Positions 56,693 through 64,000 of a DNA stretch of 64,000 nt are shown here, piece by piece. How positions within the stretch are numbered: position 1 is the stretch's first letter; the number at the start of each line of letters is the position of its first letter. The stretch spans positions 257,947-321,946 of the forward strand of contig JBBHKE010002782.1 in the NCBI GenBank assembly GCA_037447655.1. Direction: 5' to 3'. The position numbers were made by a program, and so were the translations under genes. The DNA is from Zygnema cylindricum. Lineage: Eukaryota > Streptophyta > Zygnematophyceae > Zygnematales > Zygnemataceae. The notes under the pieces were generated by a model that had not been told where the DNA came from, searched no databases, and saw only the letters and a list, made by a program, of their open reading frames with translations.

Positions 56693-56988
56693 ATTGGAGT
56701 ACAGAATTCAGGAAGCCTCTAGATAATTTTTAACTAACCCACTTCAAGCCACAACCACTACTGCCCAAGAAGACAAATTGAAAGTCTGACTGCACCTTTG
56801 TGTAGTGTGGAATTGTTTGAGTCCGTAGCAAAAAAAATCACTGAAAACGACCAACCACCCGATTAGTTATGAGCCGGCAAAACTGCCAATTTTATATAAA
56901 GCTCTCTTAGAGAGAGGTGGCTACCTACCAGATTTTCCGAAGTCCTAAACCCCTCTCACAACCCCTATTTTTTAGAGTACAAACCAAT
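56675..56988 (-). repeat. 5' LTR of element K, first part
   Basis: This is the inner end (TGCAATTCTG) of the LTR, up to the CCAAT duplication (56984-56988) made by solo LTR M. It holds the decayed leader hairpin near 56810. It continues at 58066. Confidence 0.9.
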
Positions 56989-58060
56989 TATAGAAATTAA
57001 TGGTTCTTTTAGTATTTTCTAGGTCTAAAATGAAATGCAGAAATAGAAGCCGAGGCAGTCTGCCTCTAACTTCTCTCTCTAACTCCCACACTTGTTCCAG
57101 TCACTGAGAAGTTGGAGAGGAAGCTAGAGCCATGGCTGCCTATGCTATCTATAGATTTACGGGTAATAGATTAGCTGATTTACAAGTAGTAAAGTAGTTT
57201 ATTTACTAAAAAGAACACTGTCGTTCCTAGGATTTGATCTTGATACCAACGGTTAGTTAATGTTGCTGGTAGCCGGTCGACTCATCCATTAAGTCTATGA
57301 CTAGTGGTAAGTGATACAGGGATTAATAAGTATATAAGCGTTACCAATGCATGCTAATTCATTTAACGGCAACTATATACGGGATACATATAGTCAGTTA
57401 TAAAAAATAAGGATTACGAGTACGGATAAGAAACAAGTACCGCGCATTTGTTTCGATAGCAAAACAAATAACACACAAATATTTATGACGCCTAGGATTG
57501 AAATCGCAATTCGATCGGACGGCCGGAAAGAATACCGAGAACGCGGAAGAGGATTTTGGCGGTTTATGGTCACCGCCACATCGGATGACACGTGGCACCA
57601 CGACATTGGATTTCGGCATCTATAGGGATAACGGAAACGAATCCGTATATGACATGTGTCGACTTATTGGCCATAATGTACAATGTTTGTACAGAAAGTA
57701 CACGGCAGCTATACCTTTTAGTACGGCACAGTAATATGATTGGTGTCGTATATCAGTTGATAGATTTTTAGAGAGAGATTGGACTTAGAAAAATTTGGTA
57801 AATAGGACCCTCTCTCCTAGAGAGCTTCTTTACAAAAGGTCAACTTTGACCCTCCATAACTTACTGCTCGCAGAGCAAATTCAAAGATTCTTTTTGCTAT
57901 TGGCTCAGGGAAGTCTTGCCTTCACAAAGGTGAAGGTGGTCAGAGTTTTTGTCTTCCAGGGTGGCAGTTATTCTTGCTGAAACACAAAGGGGTCATGGTT
58001 ATTTCAGAGGCTTCTTGCAAGCTGTCCATTCTGAGGACCTATGGAGGTCTCAAAGTTGCA
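56989..58060 (+). repeat. Solo LTR M (subfamily I), duplication CCAAT
   Basis: This 1072-bp LTR in plus orientation is flanked by perfect CCAAT duplications (56984-56988 and 58061-58065). Its first bases are TATAG instead of TGTAG. It contains CACGTGGC near 57590, five GTAC sites near 57680-57725, GGTCAACTTTGACC (57839-57852) and the minus-strand B-box match GATCAAATC (57231-57239). It sits inside the 5' LTR of element K. Confidence 0.94.
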
Positions 58061-58065
58061 CCAAT

Positions 58066-58742
58066 CACATGACTGTAAAGAACAGAAAAGTACGACGGCC
58101 GATGTCTTTTATGTACGGCCTGTGTACGATAAGGCCACTGAGTGGACGTGTGTCACCCTTCCACTCGTCCCTATGTTCCCTTGAATTCCTGCTACCAAAT
58201 GTTATCTTTCCATGTGGCGCCAAGTCATGCCACGTCCATAAACACCAAAGTGACCATTCCGGGTTCTCACTAGTGATGTATGTCGTCGGATTAAATTCGA
58301 CATTAAATGTCGGCCGCACAAATGTCCGATTCATTTGTTTCGTGCGAAATGACATCCGCACTGAAACTTAAACTACTTCTATGTTCCTTTATTCACATTT
58401 CACTTTATCGGTTTCAAGACCATATACCAGTTTAAATATATATCAAACACTATGTAATTTAACGGACTTCTAGGACAGACTGGTTAGAGCAAACGGCATT
58501 GCCATACTCTACTGGTCGGAGGTTCGAATCCTGCCGGACTCAACCTTTTTGTTGAGAGTGACATAAGTCACTTTTTAGTCATTCCTGTTGAACTAAGGCA
58601 GCCATGGCTCAACCACCCTCTCTATCCTTTAGTGACTACAATAAGTATGGTAGGTGGAGGCAGGTTGTCCGCCCTTTTCTTTTCTTTTTTATATTGGCAT
58701 ATTTAGACCTAGAAATACTCTAAAAATCTATTAATTTCAACA
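58066..58742 (-). repeat. 5' LTR of element K, second part
   Basis: With 56675-56988 this makes a 991-bp LTR ending TTTCAACA. The plus-strand antisense module holds the most canonical B-box in the window, GGTTCGAATCC (core 58522-58530), with T5 at 58546-58550 and a GAGTGACATAAGTCACT hairpin after it. Confidence 0.92.
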
Positions 58743-58749
58743 AGAGGGA

Positions 58750-59755
58750 TGCAATTTTGTGTCCTCCATTGGACTAGGGAATTCAGGAAGCCTCTGGGTG
58801 ATTTTTAACTAACCCACTTTTAACCACAACCACTGCGTCCCAAGCAAACAAATTCATAGTTTGACTGCACTCCGGTGCAGTCTGGACTCCCCTAAGTCTG
58901 TAACAAAAGAAATCACTAAAAACGGCCAACTAGGCGATAAGTTATGAGGTGGCAAAGGTGGGAATATATACAAACTTTCAAAGAGAGAGATGACTGTCGA
59001 CTAAAAAATTGCTAAGTCTTACTTCCATTCACAACCCCTTTCTACTGCAGTACGATCCAATCAAATAACTGTACCGTACAGAAAGGTACTACGGTCGATA
59101 TTTTTTATGTACGGCATGTGTACGACAAGGCCATTAAGTGGACGTGTGTCCACCTTTTACTCGTCCTTATGTTCTCCGGAGTTCTCGCGACCAAATATTA
59201 TCTCTCCACGTGGCGCCTGGTGATGCCACGTTCAAAAACGCCAAAGTGATCATTTTGGGATCTCGGTGGCGATATGTGCCGTTAGATCAAACACTAACAT
59301 TTAATGTTAGCCGTTGAAAAACAAATGTCCGATTCCTTTGTTTCGTGTGGGATCATGTTGGCACTAAATATTAACTAGTTCTATATTTCTTCATTCGTAA
59401 TTCCGTTAATCGGATAGAAGATCATAATATAGTTTAAGTAATTATCACACCTTATATATTTTAACGAACTCTTACGACTGACAGATTAGAGCTAACCGCT
59501 ACGCCTCGCTCTGCCGGTCGGAGGTTCGAGTCCTGCCGATTTCAACCTTTTGTTGAGAGTGACTTATATCACTCTATAGTACTGCCTACGGAGCTGAGGC
59601 AGCCATGGGTCCACTACTCTCTCTCTCCTTCAGTGACTACAACAAGTATGGGGGATAGAGGAAAAAGGTGGAGTCAGACTGCCTGCGGTTTTTTTTTTTT
59701 TTCTACTAATCTATTCAGACCTAGAAAATACTCCATAAATCTAGTGATTTCAACA
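58750..59755 (-). repeat. 3' LTR of copia element N (subfamily V)
   Basis: The LTR is 1006 bp, from TGCAATTTTG to TTTCAACA, preceded by AGGGA (58745-58749). The plus-strand module has B-box GTTCGAGTC at 59524-59532 and TTTT shortly after. A GTAC cluster lies near 59050-59125 and the hairpin GGACTC-CCCT-AAGTC near 58882. Confidence 0.92.
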
Positions 59756-59774
59756 CTACCCTAATTTCCTAGTC

Positions 59775-62528
59775 TTATTTTAACTTCTCTTTCAATCCAC
59801 ATTTTTCTATACAATATTTTAACTTGGGAGAGGGCACAGGTTTGGTCATCATGTCAGCCACCATTTCTTTATCAGACCTATATTCAAGATTCACAAAAAA
59901 AAAATCAACTTTCTCCTTCACGAAGCTTAATCTTATGTCCATATACTTTGCTTTAAAATGGTGTTTTGGATTGGCTACCATTGCAATGGCTGCCTGATTA
60001 TCACAAAAGACTTCATGCACTCCCTCCTTCATATTCCCTAGTTTTTGCAACATGGACTTGACCCACATCAACTCTTTCACAGCAAAACTAGAGGCCATAT
60101 ACTCAGCCTCCATAGTAGACTGGGCAACCACCTTTTGTTGCTTGCTGCTCCAACAACATGCACCTTCCCCCACATACGAAACATACCCAGAAGTGCATCT
60201 TCTCATAGGTGCATCCCTATAACTCGCATCGCTCCAAGTAGTGATATCAGTGTGCTCCCCTCCCAAATGCAACCATAACTCTCTAGTTCCCACCATATAT
60301 CTCATGAATCTCTTGGCTGCCTCCAAGTCTCTCTTTCTAGAATCATTAAGATTCCTACTGAGTACCCCAACTGCTGTCGCTATTTCCGGCTTGGTACAGT
60401 TCATAAAGTATATTAGACTTGCTAGAACCTGCGTGTAAATAGTAGACTTTCTAAACTTTCTCATTTTTTGACTAATTTGATCATCTAAGATTATCACTCC
60501 TCCTTCTACACTTGTGTCACTTACTTTCTTCAAGTCCATGGGAGAGGTACAACTTTTTGCCTTTTCTATCTGGAATTTCTCAAGCATATTACCTATTGCT
60601 TCTTTTTGAGTAAGTTTAATGATCCTTTCCCCACTATCTCTCTCAATTTGAATTCCCAAAATATATCTTGCCTCCCCTAAATCCTTCATGTCAATTCTAC
60701 TTCTAAAATCTTTCTTTAACTTTTTGATCTTTTCCAAAGACTTACTTAAAATCACTAGATTATCCACAAAAATTGCAATAAAAATCACACCATTCTCATC
60801 TTCAAACATATAGATAGAATGGTCAGAGCTAATCCGGACATATCCCAGACCTGTGAGAAACTCATCTAGTTTCTTATTCCACTGTCGAGGAGCCTGTTTC
60901 AATCCATATAAGGACTTTATGAGCCTGCAGTCTTTGCTCTCTTCTCCTTCCTCCACGAACCCCTCTGGTTGCCGCATGAAAATTTCTTCCTCTTATTCAC
61001 CATTGAGAAAAGCGGTCTTAATATCCATCTGGTGTATTTCCATGTCTTCCGCTACCGCTAGACTTAGGAGAATCTTTACTGATGGGAACCAAACAACTAG
61101 AGCAAAGGTCTCCTCATAGTCAATCCCCTCCTTTTGGGTGAACCTTTTTGCTACAAACCGAGCTTTATGTCTTTCAATGGTATTATCTGGGTTCAGTTTT
61201 AGTTTAAACACCCATTTACAACCAATTTGTTTTTTGTTCGGACGACAGGCCGCTAGTTCCCTAATATTTTTTTCCATGATGGAGGCCATCTCATCATTTA
61301 TGGCTCTAATCTATCTGTCTTTCTCCACTCTGTTCACTGCTTCCAAGTATGACTGAGGCTCATCAGGGTGAGATAGCTTAGTTACCTTATGAGCAGCCTG
61401 TTTTTCTTGTATATTTTTGCTGCTCCTTCTCCCTCCCTCAAACTCTGAAGCTCGAATGGAGGGAAGTCTTGGATTTCTCTTTACTGTCTCATCAGCTCCC
61501 CTATCCATAGAAGCCCGTTCTGGTTCCTCCTCTTCTGTCTCCTTGAAGTCCATAGGAATATGTGAGGTTTACGGTGGGTCTTGGATCTCATCTGAATCTT
61601 TGATAACTATTCACTCATGTCCCTTTCGGGAAAGATTGAGATTTCCTCACTTTCGGACTCAAATCTGATTCTTATTTTTTTGGTATATTTGAAAGGGTCA
61701 AATGACTTTCTTTCATCCATGACAATTAGGTGTTTGACCAGAATGATATCTCTCTTTGCTAAGTCATAGACTCTATAGCCCTTTACATCCTCATTATATC
61801 CTACAAAGTATCCAGGTTTTCCCTTAGCATCTAGTTTCCAGATTATCCTATTAGTGTCAAGACTGTAAACTTGGTTACCAAATACTTTATGGTGAGAGAT
61901 ATCTGGTTTCCTTCCAACCCATCTCTCACAAGGTGTCATTCCTTTCACGGCTAAGGTAAGGACTCTATTCTTAATGTAGTTGGCACAGTTCATGGCTTTT
62001 GCCCAAAATCTCTTTACTATTTTCTTGTCGGCCAACATACTGCATGCACTATCTCCTACTGTTCAGTTCAACTTCTTAGCTACCCTTTTTTGCTCCGGGT
62101 TATGTGGTACAATTTTCTGGTGCTAAACTCAATCATCTCTCAAGTATTCCTCAAACTGGTTAGAGGTATATTCTCCCCCATTATCTCTCATAATTCTCTT
62201 AATAGGGGTTCCATGCAACTTCTCTATCCAAGCTATATATTCTTTGAAGTAAGTTGGTGATTCACACTTTGTTTTCAGGAAGTAGACTCTGCAGTACCTA
62301 GTCCAGTCATCGGTTATTGTCAACATAAACCTCTTCTCGCCGACCGAAGGTACTTTTGCAGGTCCCCAGATATCTGTGTGGACCAAATCTAGTACTTTCT
62401 CACCCCTATATGTGGCGGCTTCGGGAAAGGAAAGTCTGTGAGCCTTACCTTGAGCACAGCCACTACAATCATCCACCATTTTATCATCCCCAATTTGAAT
62501 GCCTTCTACTACACCAAGCTTCTTCATT
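59775..62528 (-). pseudogene. Element N pol (pre-integrase to RNase H), 5' half lost
   Basis: On the minus strand from 62528, the pre-integrase zinc end (CSGCAQGKAHRL) is followed by the integrase (HTDIWGP; RDNGGEYTSNQF) and reverse transcriptase. The last 400 codons (59775-60977) are open. The catalytic box reads FVDN instead of YVDD, so the polymerase is dead even where the frame is open. RNase H keeps WSDASYRD, STMEAEY and CDNQAAI. Stops or shifts lie near 60990, 61290, 61610, 62070 and 62130. Homology ends abruptly at 62528, inside the pre-integrase region. Gag and protease are replaced by purine-rich filler. Confidence 0.93.
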
Positions 62529-62795
62529 AGGGAGAGGGATGGAGAGGGAGGGAGAGGGAGAGGGAGGGAGGGAGCGAGGGAGATTGGGAGGGAGAGGGAG
62601 AGGCAAATGGAGAGGGAGAGGGAAAGAGGGAGCGGAGATCAGGGGAGAGAAGGGAGAGGGAGGAAGTGGAGCAGAAAGGATGTAAGACGCCTTCATTAAA
62701 AGAGGATAAGAAGTATAATAATAAAAGGAATCAACAACAACCGAAAGGAGAGAGAGCAAAGAAAGGGAAAGAGAGGAGATTGGACTCGAGGGCAG
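62529..62795. repeat. GA-rich filler replacing the 5' internal part of element N
   Basis: Sequence switches from pol to GGGAGAGGGATGGAGAGGG repeats (62529-62690), then to about 100 bp of purine-rich unassigned sequence, before LTR homology resumes near 62796. Gag, protease, the primer site and the inner LTR end are absent. Confidence 0.85.
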
Positions 62796-63660
62796 GATGG
62801 ATCCCAGTCGGAGAAAAGAAATCATTGAAAGGCCAAAGAAAGATAAGTTATGAGGTGGCAAAGATGCGAATATATACAAACTCTCAAAGAGAGAGGTGAC
62901 TGTCTTGTAAAAAATTGCTAAGTCTTTCTTCCCTTTCACAACCTCTATCTACTACAGTACGATCAGATGAAACAACTATACAGTATAAAAAGGTACTACG
63001 GTCGATGTCCTTTCTGTACGGCCTGTGTACAACAAGGCCATTAAGTGGACGCGTGTCAACTTTTTACCCGTCTTTGTGTTCTCTGGAATTCTCGTGACCG
63101 AATATTATCTCTCTACGTGGCGCGAGGTCATGCCATGTCCAAAAACGTCAAAGTGACCATGTCAGGATCTCGCTGGCGATAATTATCGTTAGATCAAACA
63201 CTGACATTTAATGTTAGCTATCAAACAAATGTTTTATGCATTTGTTTCGTGCGGGATCATACTCGCACTAAATATTAACTAGTTCTATATTTTTTCATTT
63301 GAAATTCCGTTAATCAGATAAAAGATCATAACATAGTTTAGGCAATTATCACACCCTATATATTCTAACGAACTCCTACGATAGACTGGTTAGAGCTAAC
63401 GGCTACGCCTCGCTCTGCCAGTCAGAGGTTCGAGTCCTCTTGGACTCAACCTTTTGTTGAGAGTGATTTATGTCACTCTATAGTCCTACATATAGAGCTG
63501 AGGCGGCCATGGCTCGTTTAATCTCTCTCTCCCTCAGTGACTACAACAAGTATGGGGGGTAGAGGAAATAGGTGGAGGTAGACTGCCTGCGCTTTTCTTT
63601 TCTTTTTCTACTATTCTATTCAAACCTAGAAAATACTCCATAAATCTAGTGATTTCAACA
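62796..63660 (-). repeat. 5' LTR of element N, inner end missing
   Basis: This matches 58900-59755 and ends TTTCAACA, followed by AGGAA (63661-63665). With AGGGA at 58745-58749 this is a probable 4-of-5 target duplication, so both LTRs belong to one element. The module has B-box GTTCGAGTC at 63428-63436. Its outer stem GACTGG/CCAGTC (63384-63389 and 63418-63423) is fully Watson-Crick. Confidence 0.9.
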
Positions 63661-64000
63661 AGGAAAAGGGAGGGAGAGAGAGTGAGAGGGAGGGAAGGAG
63701 GTAAGGAAGGAGGGAGGGAGGGACTGGGGGAGGGAGGTAGCGAGAGGGAGAGAGGTAGAGAGAGTTTAATATACAAAATTAATGAACAAAAGATATTATC
63801 ATGTATAATATCCCTTTAACAAAAACCACTCTATGTTTACTTTATTTAAATCAAAAAGAGAAATTGCTCGAAAATATGCATCAATTTGTTGAAACAATTT
63901 AAGTCATGCCTGTTAAATATGTTTTGTTTGTTAGTTTTTTAGATTGTGTTTTACAAATGAAAACAATGCATGAAACAAGTGTTGTAAACAATTCTTGTGT
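63661..64000. other. GA tract and AT-rich sequence at the window end
   Basis: GGGAGGG/GAGA repeats run to about 63760, directly against the element N LTR end. The rest (63770-64000) is AT-rich. I see no gene or repeat in it. Confidence 0.8.

Noticed and set aside
58477-58540. A genuine tRNA gene, suggested by GGTTAGAGC and GGTTCGAATCC
   Set aside because: The acceptor arms do not pair and the middle folds as one nested hairpin rather than a proper anticodon arm. It is kept only as a tRNA-like module.
1-64000. CRISPR array, bacterial operon or rRNA genes
   Set aside because: No regularly spaced short repeats, no ribosome binding sites with operon structure and no rRNA-like sequence. All long repeats are LTR or low-complexity sequence.

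Overview
The window is a dense, nested graveyard of LTR retrotransposons from a eukaryotic nuclear genome. I found no convincing ordinary cellular gene, rRNA gene, canonical tRNA gene or CRISPR array. Pol domain order separates Ty1/copia elements (protease-integrase-RT-RNase H) from Ty3/gypsy elements (RT-RNase H-integrase). LTR promoters are full of CACGTGGC boxes and GTAC palindromes, which fits a land plant or alga, but this is inference and the species cannot be named from the sequence.

Layout: (1) 1-2639, copia element A (+), cut by the window edge, with its 3' LTR. (2) 2640-7282, gypsy element G1 (-), badly broken, with a PHD-finger remnant after integrase. (3) 7283-19211, copia element C (+); its 5' LTR is split by the nearly intact copia element D (-, 7700-14135, duplication TTAAA). 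(4) 19212-22268, 3' part of gypsy element G2 (+): integrase, a canonical PHD finger, polypurine tract and tandem LTR-like repeats. (5) 22269-28872, gypsy-type gag debris (-) interrupted by a solo-LTR-like unit at 25748-27044. (6) 28873-32415, 5'-truncated copia element G (+), interrupted by a solo LTR at 30191-31196. (7) 32416-34414, an unidentified reading frame split by solo LTR H, then unassigned sequence. (8) 34414-35041, GA-rich low-complexity tract. (9) 35042-40051, copia element I (+). (10) 40052-46087, copia element J (-). (11) 46088-58742, copia element K (-), interrupted by full-length copia element L (49305-55625, duplication CTTTC) and solo LTR M (56989-58060, duplication CCAAT). 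(12) 58750-63660, copia element N (-), whose middle is replaced by GA-rich filler. (13) 63661-64000, a GA tract and AT-rich sequence without recognisable features.

The copia copies form one superfamily with five LTR subfamilies (I: A, G, I, H, M; II: C; III: D; IV: J; V: K, L, N). They share three unusual traits. First, the primer site matches the anticodon arm of initiator tRNA-Met (as in Drosophila copia), and the gag ATG lies inside the LTR, so gag is translated through the primer site. Second, every LTR long enough carries, antisense to the element in U3, a tRNA-like module: a D-arm/A-box-like hairpin, a B-box match about 45-55 nt later, and usually a T run, often followed by a second palindrome. 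Third, the promoters share GTAC clusters, CACGTGGC boxes and a small leader hairpin. The antisense tRNA-like module is my best candidate for an undescribed system. It resembles in concept, but not in sequence, the 5S-RNA-carrying LTRs of Cassandra elements.
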